From: Desulfuromonadaceae bacterium
Lineage (GTDB): Bacteria > Desulfobacterota > Desulfuromonadia > Geobacterales > Pseudopelobacteraceae
Length of the DNA: 64,000 nucleotides
Assembly: GCA_028681335.1 (NCBI GenBank)
Contig: JAQUIT010000014.1
Span: 1 to 64,000 of the forward strand
Direction of reading: 5' to 3'
Position 1 is the stretch's first letter. Each line of letters begins with the position of its first letter. A program made the translations under genes and the position numbers. The notes under the pieces are model-generated. The model did no database searches and had not been told where the DNA came from. It worked only from the letters and a program-made list of their open reading frames with translations. Of the stretch, positions 17,760-25,591 are shown in pieces.

Positions 17760-18485
17760 TTAGTGCACCATCTCGAAATTAATTGGCACCACGATCTCTG
17801 TCTGCGCCGGAGGTCTCGGAAATGGTGCAACTCTCCTGATGGTTTCAAGCGCACTTTTGTCCAGAATCGCGAAGCCGGATGTTTTCTTAATCCTGATCTC
17901 GCCGACACTACCATCTTTGGCTATGGTGAATGCCACTACAACCTTTCCGCTCCAGCTCATCCTGCGGGCAAGTGGCGGGTAGACAAGCTGCTTTGTGATC
18001 AGCTCTCTGATAGAGGTAAAGTGGTCATCCCGGTAGCGCTGCTGTTTGTCTCCGCCCATTGATCCTTGCTGTATGGAACTTTGTGGCAGAGGCTTTAGTG
18101 CCTCATTAACACTGTCGTTTTTCTGGTGCATGGTGACAACAGTATGAGCCTCCGGCGGCAATTCCTGTGCCGCTGCGGTTTTGTCCTGTTGCGGTACAAA
18201 ATCTAAAGGCGGAGCAAGAGTGGTCGCAGGCAGGGCCACCCGGTGCGGCACTTTGGGCTTTTCCTGTTGCGGTAGTCTGCGCGGCGTGGCAGGACCGCTA
18301 ACATTCCGTATCGCCGCTTGAGAAAGCGTGCGTGATGGAACTTTTGTTGACGGAGGATTGTCAATAACCACCATGATTATCTGTGGTGCTTGTGCGCTTT
18401 CGCGCAATCCCCAGAAAAACAGGCTTGTAGCCACGGCCAAATGCAACGCGACGGACAAACCGATCCATTTGGCCGATTCGAGCAT
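17760..18485 (-). CDS. TonB-family energy transducer
   Basis: 241 residues. One N-terminal membrane helix (about 9-27), a Pro/Gln-rich periplasmic linker (about 40-140) and a TonB C-terminal domain (about 150-241; YPPLARRMSWSG...VVAFTIAKDGSV). It transmits proton-motive energy to outer-membrane receptors and is most likely dedicated to the receptor encoded 72 bases downstream. No exbB or exbD is adjacent, so these must be shared from elsewhere. Confidence 0.92.
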   Translation of the reverse strand: MLESAKWIGLSVALHLAVATSLFFWGLRESAQAPQIIMVVIDNPPSTKVPSRTLSQAAIRNVSGPATPRRLPQQEKPKVPHRVALPATTLAPPLDFVPQQDKTAAAQELPPEAHTVVTMHQKNDSVNEALKPLPQSSIQQGSMGGDKQQRYRDDHFTSIRELITKQLVYPPLARRMSWSGKVVVAFTIAKDGSVGEIRIKKTSGFAILDKSALETIRRVAPFPRPPAQTEIVVPINFEMVH

Positions 18486-18508
18486 AAGGATATACCTCGC
18501 GTCTGCTT

Positions 18509-18549
18509 TTGATGGTGCCCCAGTTGTGCTGGAACTATGGAACCATCAA
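18509..18549 (-). other. Stem-loop between the Cys-rich gene and tonB
   Basis: Outer stem TTGATGGT (18509-18516) with ACCATCAA (18542-18549) and an inner CCAG/CTGG hairpin. No T-run, so it is more likely an RNA processing or stability element than a terminator. Role unknown. Confidence 0.4.
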
Positions 18550-18588
18550 GCATTTTGTGTTGGCTTGGATCAGTGGTTGTTGGTGTGG

Positions 18589-19152
18589 TCAGGCTAGTTT
18601 GGGAGGTGGGTCAGGGGGGGGGCCGTGCTGTGATGCCAAACGATTCGGCGGGATGAAGGTGAGTGTACTTTGTCTTGGAGCAGGAGTCACTGCGGCAAAA
18701 AAACAGGGGAGATGTTGAGTGTTGTCAGGTGCACCGGTGGTAAAAAGTTTGTTGTTTCCGCAGGTGCCTGTGCTGATAGACGTTGTTCTCTGCTGCTGGG
18801 AATCTGTGCTGGAAGTCGATGCTGATTCAATGCGTTCTTTGCTGGTGTTGCCATTCCGGGGGGCACAGCAACTAACCCTCGGGGTGGGGGGTGGCATCGT
18901 TTTTGACCGTTTGGTTGCGCAGCAGTCGGCGTTATCTTGCTGCTGAGAGCTGTTACTCATTCGCTGTTTTTTCCGCCAACAGCAGCAGGTATGTGCGGCA
19001 CTCCGTTCAAGCGAACAACCGTCAGTGCTGCAGTTCCCAGAACATTCCCTCGCCGTGGAATGCATGACAAGCGGTGCCACGGGGCTAAAAACAGCCAACA
19101 GATAGATCACTATAAGAAGTCGCGATATTATATGGTGCTGGAATCTTTTCAT
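18589..19152 (-). CDS. Cysteine-rich exported protein, 12 Cys
   Basis: 187 residues, no family recognised. An N-terminal hydrophobic helix (about 10-30, ending APLVMHSTA) looks like a signal or anchor. The mature part has 12 cysteines, at 37, 41, 46, 56-58 (CCC), 77-78, 95-96, 131 and 150, in a Ser/Thr/Gln-rich low-complexity background, and ends in Pro-rich PPPDPPPKLA. First gene of the copper-type cluster, so a metal-binding periplasmic protein is inferred. Codon use and reading frame continuity are acceptable but low complexity makes the call less certain. Start ATG at 19152 with CCGGAG upstream. Confidence 0.7.
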   Translation of the reverse strand: MKRFQHHIISRLLIVIYLLAVFSPVAPLVMHSTARECSGNCSTDGCSLERSAAHTCCCWRKKQRMSNSSQQQDNADCCATKRSKTMPPPTPRVSCCAPRNGNTSKERIESASTSSTDSQQQRTTSISTGTCGNNKLFTTGAPDNTQHLPCFFAAVTPAPRQSTLTFIPPNRLASQHGPPPDPPPKLA

Positions 19153-19321
19153 GTAACTCCGGCTGAAAACAGCAATGGCTCAAGCATTATTCAGCAGGGA
19201 TTTTATGAGCTTCTTTTGGTTGGACCGGGTTCATGTTATATGTTTCCAATCGCAGATGTCAAGGGTGTCGCCAGGGGGCGGTATATTGTGGGCAGGTGCA
19301 GCGGAGCTTGTCAGGGCTGTT

Positions 19322-20410
19322 TCAGGTAGCTGCATCCACTACACTGCCATCGTATCCGCACAGTAGCGTACGCAGAGTAATGCCGGGCGCATGTCCGGCC
19401 GCTGCCTGTCTGGCTCGGGTTGCAACCAGTTGCATAAGTGTACTGTCAAAGCATGTTGTAACGGCAATTTCACGGGCGGTGTTAGCGTGTGCAATAATTG
19501 CCAGTTTTTCCGGTGGGATGTTTGCATCTTCAGCCCACGTGTGAAGTACGGCCAGATCCAGTTCGGAAGCCGCAGCATGGGTGTTCTCATGCCCGCAGGC
19601 TATTTTAAGTAGCTTGGCAAACTGGCAGGCGACGACAGGTTCCGTGAACCCGCGTTTGGCACAAGCCTGCAGAGCATACGCCACATGGTCTCCCATCATG
19701 ATATAGGCCTCATCCGGAAGGGGGGGGAGATGCTGCTGCGCCGCTATTTCGCTGCTCCTGCCGGTCGAAAGGATAACCGTTCCACAGCCGCAGGCCTTGG
19801 CAACGTCAAGGGCGGCGTCAATCGTGTCAGTCCAGGCTTTGGCAGAGATGGGGCGCACAATGCCGCTTGTGCCAAGAATTGAAAGTCCTCCGGTAATGCC
19901 AAGTCTGGCGTTGAGCGTTTTCTTTGCTCTCTCTTCACCGTCAGGAATTGAGATGATAACTTTAAATTTAGCATCATGATTTCTGAATTCAGGCAGTGCA
20001 CTGTCGAGCGCCTGTTGGATCATTCTGCGCGGGACCGGATTGATGGCCCATTCGCCAGGAGGAACTGCCAGCCCCGGCTTGGTTACCCTGCCGATGCCGG
20101 TGCCCCCCTCGATAATGAAGGGCATCCCCTCTCCGGCATGGAGCGTTGGGGGAGTCCGCTGCATCACCGCGTGCACTTCAGCTCCGTTCGTGACATCAGG
20201 ATCATCACCGGCATCCTTAACCACAAAACAGCTCGCCTCGTGCAGCGAGTAGGATTGCCCATGCAGCTGAAAGGTGGCACTGAAGCCGGCCGGAAGGTCA
20301 ATGGAGACTTCGCTGCAGAGAGCCTGATCCCGCAGCATCAGCGCAGCGCCTTTAACGGCTGCGGCTGCACAGGCCCCTGTGGTATATCCTGAACGGAGTT
20401 TTTTTTTCAT
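19322..20410 (-). CDS. cbiD: Cobalt-precorrin-5B C1-methyltransferase
   Basis: 362 residues. Methylates C1 of the corrin ring in the anaerobic cobalamin pathway, using SAM. The N-terminus RSGYTTGACAAAAVKGAA and motifs DPDVTNG, GEGMPFIIEGGTGIGRVTKPGL are diagnostic of CbiD. Full length. Its ATG overlaps the stop of the upstream transporter gene by 4 bases (ATGA), so the two are translationally coupled. The usual next genes of such operons (cbiE/T, cbiF, cbiG, cbiH) are not present downstream; the copper-type cluster follows instead. Confidence 0.95.
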   Translation of the reverse strand: MKKKLRSGYTTGACAAAAVKGAALMLRDQALCSEVSIDLPAGFSATFQLHGQSYSLHEASCFVVKDAGDDPDVTNGAEVHAVMQRTPPTLHAGEGMPFIIEGGTGIGRVTKPGLAVPPGEWAINPVPRRMIQQALDSALPEFRNHDAKFKVIISIPDGEERAKKTLNARLGITGGLSILGTSGIVRPISAKAWTDTIDAALDVAKACGCGTVILSTGRSSEIAAQQHLPPLPDEAYIMMGDHVAYALQACAKRGFTEPVVACQFAKLLKIACGHENTHAAASELDLAVLHTWAEDANIPPEKLAIIAHANTAREIAVTTCFDSTLMQLVATRARQAAAGHAPGITLRTLLCGYDGSVVDAAT

Positions 20411-21315
20411 ACGAACATTATCAGAAGCTTATGCCACAGGTGCAGTGTGATAAACGCGAGCGGGATGCCGATGCCTACCAACATGCCGACCAGTTGCGGT
20501 TGGAGGTCATGGTCTATGGCGATAATTCCGGCAGTAATCATTGGTGGCATGGCTGCTTCAAAGATCGTTACCTGGACTACGGTGCCGGTGGCCCCGATGA
20601 TGGTGCTGTACAGCAGGAAAATAAGCGCCGGACCGAGCAGCAGTTTATAACCCAGTCCTGCCACAAGCGGTTTCAGTACCTGGCGTATGCCGCCGAACTG
20701 GAGTTGAAAACCGACTGAAACCAGTGCCAGCGGGGTAAGCGTGCTGCCAAGCTTCTGCAGTATCTCGGTGCTCCACTCGGGAAAGGAGAGGGGCCGCAGC
20801 AGAAACGCAAGAATCAATGCCTGAAAGGGGGGGAACATCAGGATTTTGCGGGCCATCTGCCGCGGTGTGATGTCACCGGACGAATAGAGCGTTGCCGCAA
20901 GGATACCGACGGTGGAGAGCGCCATGAAGGAACCGAGCTGATCGGCGATAATGCCAACTCCAAGGAGCTCTTTGCCGTAATAGGTCTCAATCATTGGCAG
21001 GCCCACAAAGGAGGTATTGCCAAGACCGGCAACCAGTATCAGTGCGCCGGTCGTTTCCCTGTCGAGCTTAAACAGTTTCCCGGCGCTTGCGAAGAGCAGC
21101 CAGGCGGCTCCGAATAGCAGCCAGGCCATTCCGGCTGTAAGCAACAGTGATAAATCGATCTTGAGGCTGTGGATATGCAAAATGGTAAGGGCTGGAAGAG
21201 AAATGTGGATGATGAAGCCGTTCAGTGCCGCAGGGGTAGCTGCGGGGAAACGCCCAGTTTTTCTCAGGCCGAAGCCTGTCATGAGGCAGATTGCCAGCAG
21301 GATGATATTGGTCAT
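20407..21315 (-). CDS. AEC-family (auxin efflux carrier-type) membrane transporter
   Basis: 302 residues with about ten hydrophobic membrane segments in two five-helix halves, the bile/acid-sodium symporter-like fold of the AEC family. Characteristic motifs are the N-terminal GFGLRKTGRFP and the central GLGNTSFVGLPMIETYYG. Known bacterial members move malate or other organic acids; the substrate here is unknown. It is embedded between cbiC (9-base gap) and cbiD (4-base overlap), so a role linked to cobalamin synthesis is possible but not shown. Confidence 0.88.
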   Translation of the reverse strand: MTNIILLAICLMTGFGLRKTGRFPAATPAALNGFIIHISLPALTILHIHSLKIDLSLLLTAGMAWLLFGAAWLLFASAGKLFKLDRETTGALILVAGLGNTSFVGLPMIETYYGKELLGVGIIADQLGSFMALSTVGILAATLYSSGDITPRQMARKILMFPPFQALILAFLLRPLSFPEWSTEILQKLGSTLTPLALVSVGFQLQFGGIRQVLKPLVAGLGYKLLLGPALIFLLYSTIIGATGTVVQVTIFEAAMPPMITAGIIAIDHDLQPQLVGMLVGIGIPLAFITLHLWHKLLIMFV

Positions 21316-21324
21316 GGCATTACC

Positions 21325-21969
21325 TCAGTGGGGTGCTGCCAGGATAGTCAGTGCATTTATCACCGCAGCAGCCACATTGGAGCCGCCTTTACGCCCGATA
21401 TTCGTTATGAACGGGACATCGTGGTTTCCGGAGGCCAGTGCAATCTTGCTTTCTTCTGCACCTACAAAGCCGACCGGCAGGGCGATGATGAGGGCAGGTT
21501 TTGCTGCGCCGGCCTCAATAAGCCTCAGCAGTTCAAACAGTGCCGTCGGGGCGTTGCCGATCACAAAAATGCGATTGTCCGGGTTGGCCACGGCCTTGCG
21601 CATGGCGGTGATGGAGCGGGTGATTCCTTCGGTTGCTGCCTGTACAGCGACGTCCGGGTCAGCGACATGGCACGAGACAACACATCCCAGCTGATAGAGG
21701 CGTGGCTTGCTGATTCCGGAGAGAACCATGTTTGTGTCGGTAACAATACCGCCGCCGTTTTTCAGGGCAACGATCGCCCTGTCAACTGCATGCTCGGAAA
21801 GTATCATTGAACTGGCATATTCAAAATCGGCACTGGTATGTATTGCGCGGCGCACAATCTGCCATTCAGCACCAGGCCAGCCATGGTCTCCCGCCTCGGC
21901 GTCAATGATACGGAAGGATTCCTCTTCAATTTCGCCAGGTTTCATGCTCAGGGAGTCCATCAGCTCCAC
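21325..21969 (-). CDS. cbiC: Precorrin-8X / cobalt-precorrin-8 methylmutase
   Basis: 214 residues. Moves the methyl group from C11 to C12 to give (hydrogeno)cobyrinate. Diagnostic segments are EEESFRIIDAE near the N-terminus, the central VIRRAIHTSADF-like motif (here IVRRAIHTSADFEY, with the catalytic histidine), GNAPTALFEL and GFVGAEESK. Given CbiX and CbiD beside it, the anaerobic (CbiC) assignment is preferred over CobH. Its start overlaps the 3' end of cbiX by 10 bases. Confidence 0.95.
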   Translation of the reverse strand: MELMDSLSMKPGEIEEESFRIIDAEAGDHGWPGAEWQIVRRAIHTSADFEYASSMILSEHAVDRAIVALKNGGGIVTDTNMVLSGISKPRLYQLGCVVSCHVADPDVAVQAATEGITRSITAMRKAVANPDNRIFVIGNAPTALFELLRLIEAGAAKPALIIALPVGFVGAEESKIALASGNHDVPFITNIGRKGGSNVAAAVINALTILAAPH

Positions 21970-22343
21970 CCCAATCTTTTCAGTGACTCGCCGATCCGCT
22001 CAGCCTCGATCTCTGCCAGCTTGCGATGTGCTCCCAGATGCTCCCCCATTTCCAAAATCAATGCGGGATGTCGCTTTCTTGCTTCAGCGATCTCCTCCGG
22101 CAGGTCGTGCTGGACATGTGCTCCCATGAAGAGAAAATACGGCATCAGAAGGATGCGCTGGGCTCCCCTGGCGACACACGTTTCAATCCCCTGCTGGATG
22201 TTCGGCTCATGCAGCTCCCTGAACGCAACCTCAATTAATTCAAAGCCGGTGATTTCCCTTACCATTGCCGCCACTTCGCGAGCCGCGTCATTGGCCTCTG
22301 TAATCCGACTGCCGTGGGCCATCATCAAGATTGCTGTTTTCAC
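21960..22343 (-). CDS. cbiX: Sirohydrochlorin cobaltochelatase, short form
   Basis: 127 residues. Inserts cobalt into sirohydrochlorin, the first cobalt step of the anaerobic cobalamin route. Active-site histidines are visible in the N-terminal MAHGSR and the later YFLFMGAHVQHD motif. The single-domain length matches the CbiX-S type, which works as a dimer. Preceded by a ribosome site AAAGGAAT. It starts this run of cobalamin genes, 113 bases after a cytochrome c gene. Confidence 0.93.
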   Translation of the reverse strand: MKTAILMMAHGSRITEANDAAREVAAMVREITGFELIEVAFRELHEPNIQQGIETCVARGAQRILLMPYFLFMGAHVQHDLPEEIAEARKRHPALILEMGEHLGAHRKLAEIEAERIGESLKRLGWS

Positions 22344-22410
22344 TGTTGCTTATTCCTTTCGTAGCTCATTGTCTGCGATGGTCTGTTTGGCCGGTCTGTT
22401 CAAGCGTGAG

Positions 22411-22448
22411 GATGCCAAAGAGAGCTGTCAGTGTCTCTCTCTGGCATC
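22411..22448 (-). other. Stem-loop between cytochrome c gene and cbiX
   Basis: Arms GATGCCAAAGAGAG (22411-22424) and CTCTCTCTGGCATC (22435-22448) with one mismatch. No T-run follows on the minus strand, so read-through from the cytochrome gene into cbiX is possible; could be an attenuating or protective hairpin. Confidence 0.45.
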
Positions 22449-22456
22449 GCAGACTA

Positions 22457-22753
22457 TTATTTAAAGGTTTTTATGATATAGCCGGCTAACAGTTTTGCAT
22501 CTGTATCTGAAATGGTTTTTGTGTCGAAAACCGGCATTCCGCCGCCGCCTTTACGAATCTTGTTCACGATTACCTTCGTGTTTTTAATGCCTTTAAGGGG
22601 TTTGTTCGGATTAATGATATTGCCGCCACCAGGGTGGCATGCGGCGCATTTTGCTTTAAAGATTTCCTCACCGCCGGCACCTGCTGCAAACGCAGCGACA
22701 GACATCAAGCTGATGCTTACTACAACCGTTGCCATGAAAATGCTCTTTTTCAT
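22457..22753 (-). CDS. Small monohaem cytochrome c (c6/c553-like)
   Basis: 98 residues. Signal peptide 1-24, haem-binding CAACH at 36-40 and a probable axial methionine M73 in GGGMPVF. The mature part of about 75 residues is the length of class I c6/c553 cytochromes, soluble periplasmic electron carriers. A clear promoter lies about 100 bases upstream and AAGGAG precedes the ATG. The electron donor and acceptor cannot be inferred from neighbours. Confidence 0.93.
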   Translation of the reverse strand: MKKSIFMATVVVSISLMSVAAFAAGAGGEEIFKAKCAACHPGGGNIINPNKPLKGIKNTKVIVNKIRKGGGGMPVFDTKTISDTDAKLLAGYIIKTFK

Positions 22754-22863
22754 CAGTAGCTCCTTTTCAATACACGAATTTGACCTCAGTGAGGAGTGGT
22801 GTACGTCACCATATCACTCCGGAAGTCTTCAGACAAGTGGCGGGTTTCGGGAACACGGTGGTC

Positions 22864-22891
22864 ATTATAAATGCTTTGCGGCGTGAGGCAA
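22864..22891 (-). promoter_or_regulatory. Promoter of the cytochrome c gene
   Basis: Minus strand: -35 TTGCCT (22886-22891), 16-bp spacer, perfect -10 TATAAT (22864-22869). Predicted start near 22857, giving a leader of about 100 bases before the cytochrome start. It may also drive the cobalamin genes by read-through. Confidence 0.6.
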
Positions 22892-22921
22892 GGGGAAAGA
22901 GTTGCTGCTAATGCCGCATGA

Positions 22922-24850
22922 TTAATAATAATAGTTCCAGCGCAGTAATACGTCGGAGACCGATCGACTGTTGACGTACTCTTGAGAAGATTCAAGGTTC
23001 AGGCTGTTGTTTCTGGATACCCTGAAATTTAGTCCCAAGGAGGCTTTTAAGCTGTGCCGGTCATCGCCAAGACCGTACCAATAGCCTCCGGCATTCAAAA
23101 GCAATTTCAAGTCGGGTGTAAGCTGTTCTGTAGAGCCTATGCTGAACCCTGGGCCACCGGCAACCCGGGAACGGATTTTGGATCCCGCATTTATATCCAT
23201 TTCGCCCAGCGCATACCAGATGCCGCCGAATGGAGACCTGTACGAGAAGCCTCCGCCTGTATTAAGCCGGTAAATAAGATACTCATCGCCATTGCTCATC
23301 ATCTCTCTGTCAAAGCCGGTATTGACCTTCCACGAAACAGGTTTGAAGAACGTATCCCGAGGAGCAATGGAAACAATGTCTATGAGATGGAGCGATTTCA
23401 GATAAACCGGCTCGGATCCGGCACCGAAGCGCACGGCTGTATCCATGAATTTTATCTGGGCTCCCGGCAGATACCCCTGGTCAGGATCAAGAAGGGCGTG
23501 GAATTCAGGGCGGATGTTCAGTTCTCCGAACAGTTTGCCTCGATGCACCCCGCTTCCCAGTGAGATTCTGGTCGTCCCATGGCCGTCGTCAGGTCTGGCC
23601 GGATCGTCGTTGTGGTACAGCCCGTTCGGGGCGGGCCCCAGGTTGCTCCTCTCACTCAGCACTTTGAGGTACAGCCGTGAGTACGTGTTTTTATCGATCT
23701 CTTTACGGCTGAACCTGAACTGGACGAAGCCGGTCGCCAGGTCAAGTATCTTGATCTTCTCGACTGTTGCCAGCGGCAGTTCTTTGACTTTTGCCGGATC
23801 GTACTCCAGGAACGAGATGTCATAGGCGATTTTCCGGGCGTCGGGATCCAGCAGTGAGATAATGTTCCTGATTCTTGTCCCTTGCGAGGGGCGGTATTTG
23901 ACCTCCTCTACAATACCGGCGTCCATGACGCTCCGTACCGTATCCGTAGGAAGAACGAAGAAGCCCGCCTTGTTGGTCAGTTGCAACTCAGGCCTGGCGA
24001 CTTCAATAAGGAACATCAGGTTGTAGGAACAGTTCTCGTCCAGAAAGTAGTATGAAGACTCTATGTTCTGCAGTTCCCAGATGTGGTTCAGCATTCTTTC
24101 AACTTCCGGGGTTGTTAGATTCAAGCTGTATTCCCACATGTCCCGGTGTTCAAGGTCGTTATATTCACGCACTTTGTCATAGTAGGGCATTAAGGAGTAA
24201 TACCCCTTATACATTCCGGTAAGCCCTTTCCAGGCGTATTGCAGGCCGTTTGAGTCAGTATTGGCAGCGGAGTAGTTGACGGCGTACGAAATAAGGTTGC
24301 TTTTGCTGCTGCCGTCGATTCGAATCAGGGTGTGGCCGAACATGGAGGCTGGACTGTTGATGTGGCCGACAGGAAAAACGAGCACCGCTGATTTGGCGTC
24401 GATCGCCCCAAGTGACTTGTCCCTCTCAGAGCAGGAAGCGGCGGGGAGCTCTGCCTGGTCGATGGTGAGATGCTCGGTGAGCCAGGCATAGCGTGCCGGA
24501 AACCGGCAGATGCTGCTTTGACCGTCTTTAGAATCAGCCAGAAAGAAGCTCCGCAACGTCGCTTCAAGCTCCGCCTGCGGATCTGTCCTTCCGTGCGGTG
24601 AGAGGAAAAACCTTTTGTCATCGATCTTGCTTCTGTCTTCTCCGCGGATGCTTTTGCCGTAGTGCAGCAGAGCTTTCCAACCGCGCTCCTCGTGCAGCCT
24701 GAGGTCCGCCGCCTTACGGGCCAGATCCTCAACATATCCGGTTTGTTGGCTGAAAGCGGGAAATGGTACGAGTGAGAGTGATACTGCAAGGGCAAGCGTC
24801 ACATAGTCGGGGTCGCAGAGGATCTTGATTCTTTTAAGCGCATTGAGCAT
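22922..24850 (-). CDS. DUF4105 (Lnb-type) periplasmic protein
   Basis: 642 residues from the ATG at 24850. Export signal about 15-37. The middle carries DUF4105/Lnb N-terminal motifs: a histidine segment FGHTLIRIDG, SYAVNYSAANTDSNG and the cysteine-containing DENCSYNLMFLIEVARPEL. The C-terminal third is rich in alternating beta strands ending in aromatic residues and could be outer-membrane associated. Family enzymatic role is not established; a cysteine-protease/amidase-like fold has been proposed. The longer frame to 24895 overlaps the terminator of the upstream gene, supporting the shorter start. Confidence 0.85.
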   Translation of the reverse strand: MLNALKRIKILCDPDYVTLALAVSLSLVPFPAFSQQTGYVEDLARKAADLRLHEERGWKALLHYGKSIRGEDRSKIDDKRFFLSPHGRTDPQAELEATLRSFFLADSKDGQSSICRFPARYAWLTEHLTIDQAELPAASCSERDKSLGAIDAKSAVLVFPVGHINSPASMFGHTLIRIDGSSKSNLISYAVNYSAANTDSNGLQYAWKGLTGMYKGYYSLMPYYDKVREYNDLEHRDMWEYSLNLTTPEVERMLNHIWELQNIESSYYFLDENCSYNLMFLIEVARPELQLTNKAGFFVLPTDTVRSVMDAGIVEEVKYRPSQGTRIRNIISLLDPDARKIAYDISFLEYDPAKVKELPLATVEKIKILDLATGFVQFRFSRKEIDKNTYSRLYLKVLSERSNLGPAPNGLYHNDDPARPDDGHGTTRISLGSGVHRGKLFGELNIRPEFHALLDPDQGYLPGAQIKFMDTAVRFGAGSEPVYLKSLHLIDIVSIAPRDTFFKPVSWKVNTGFDREMMSNGDEYLIYRLNTGGGFSYRSPFGGIWYALGEMDINAGSKIRSRVAGGPGFSIGSTEQLTPDLKLLLNAGGYWYGLGDDRHSLKASLGLNFRVSRNNSLNLESSQEYVNSRSVSDVLLRWNYYY

Positions 24851-24878
24851 CACGTTGTACTGTTCCCTGTGGTAAAAC

Positions 24879-24919
24879 GCAAAACGGGCACACAAAGAGT
24901 ATCTGTGTGCCCGTTTTGC
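24879..24919 (-). terminator. Terminator of the DUF3015 gene
   Basis: Perfect 16-bp stem GCAAAACGGGCACACA (24879-24894) with TGTGTGCCCGTTTTGC (24904-24919), followed on the minus strand by GTTTTACC. It lies 15 bases after the DUF3015 stop and just ahead of the DUF4105 gene. Confidence 0.88.
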
Positions 24920-24933
24920 TGTTTCAAGACGGA

Positions 24934-25401
24934 TTAGTTGCTGGCTACAGTTACGGCGTTATCGATTACTTCTGCAATGACGACATTTTCAGAGGTGAAG
25001 ATTTTGGCAAAATTAGCCTGAAGTTTTGCATTGAAGGCTGCATTCTGGCCGGGGGCAACACCAAGCATCTCAGCAAAGGTGTCAAGGCTCTCGCCTTTAC
25101 CCATGGCAATGTCTTGAGCCAGATTGTCCATGTTAGCCTGAACAAAGTTGATCAGTTTTTCGTTCTGAACGACTTTTGATGGCTGCTGGCAGTTTGATGT
25201 TCCTGAAGTGATACCGAATGTCTGGTTGCCGGAGGTGCCGTTTGTTGTGGCCTGAAGTACCTGTAACAACACGGAATTGTCAGCCTTGTTCTCCCACAGC
25301 AGCGTTCCCAGACCGCAACCGGTGTTGTTGCGTGCTTGACCGGCAAAAGCAGAACCGGTAATTGCCAACGTTAGTACCATTCCCAACAGAACCTTTTTCA
25401 T
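24934..25401 (-). CDS. DUF3015-family exported protein
   Basis: 155 residues. Signal peptide 1-20 (cleavage after AFA). The mature part begins QARNNTGCGLGTLLW and holds a second cysteine in TSNCQ, a pair that may form a disulfide, as well as SGNQTFGITSGTSNC and the acidic helical C-terminus typical of DUF3015 proteins. Presumed periplasmic; molecular function unknown. It has its own promoter, a leader hairpin and a strong terminator, so it is an independent, probably well-expressed gene. Confidence 0.9.
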   Translation of the reverse strand: MKKVLLGMVLTLAITGSAFAGQARNNTGCGLGTLLWENKADNSVLLQVLQATTNGTSGNQTFGITSGTSNCQQPSKVVQNEKLINFVQANMDNLAQDIAMGKGESLDTFAEMLGVAPGQNAAFNAKLQANFAKIFTSENVVIAEVIDNAVTVASN

Positions 25402-25421
25402 AAATACCTCCTATGGTGTGA

Positions 25422-25445
25422 TTCCCCCATTCAAAACGAGGGGGT
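25422..25445 (-). other. G/C hairpin in the DUF3015 leader
   Basis: CCCCC and GGGGG arms around a TTCAAAACGA-type loop, ending about 10 bases upstream of the AGGAGG ribosome site on the minus strand. May stabilise the mRNA 5' end. Confidence 0.4.
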
Positions 25446-25534
25446 GTGGTAAAAACCCGCAAGCGCAAGCCTCTGGCAACTTGAATAAATGAAAAACTCC
25501 AAGTCGATTGGTTTTAAGAGGTGCTTATTACCGG

Positions 25535-25564
25535 ACAATAGTCCAAGCGCTTCGTGCTTGTCAA
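25535..25564 (-). promoter_or_regulatory. Promoter of the DUF3015 gene
   Basis: Minus strand: perfect -35 TTGACA (25559-25564), 18-bp spacer, -10 TATTGT (25535-25540). Predicted leader about 127 bases. Confidence 0.55.
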
Positions 25565-25591
25565 GATTTCATAACCATAAGCTAATGTACG

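Noticed and set aside
19153..19321. Cobalamin riboswitch before the Cys-rich gene and TonB receptor
   Set aside because: No B12-box or matching helices were found; the receptor carries copper, not corrinoid, signatures.
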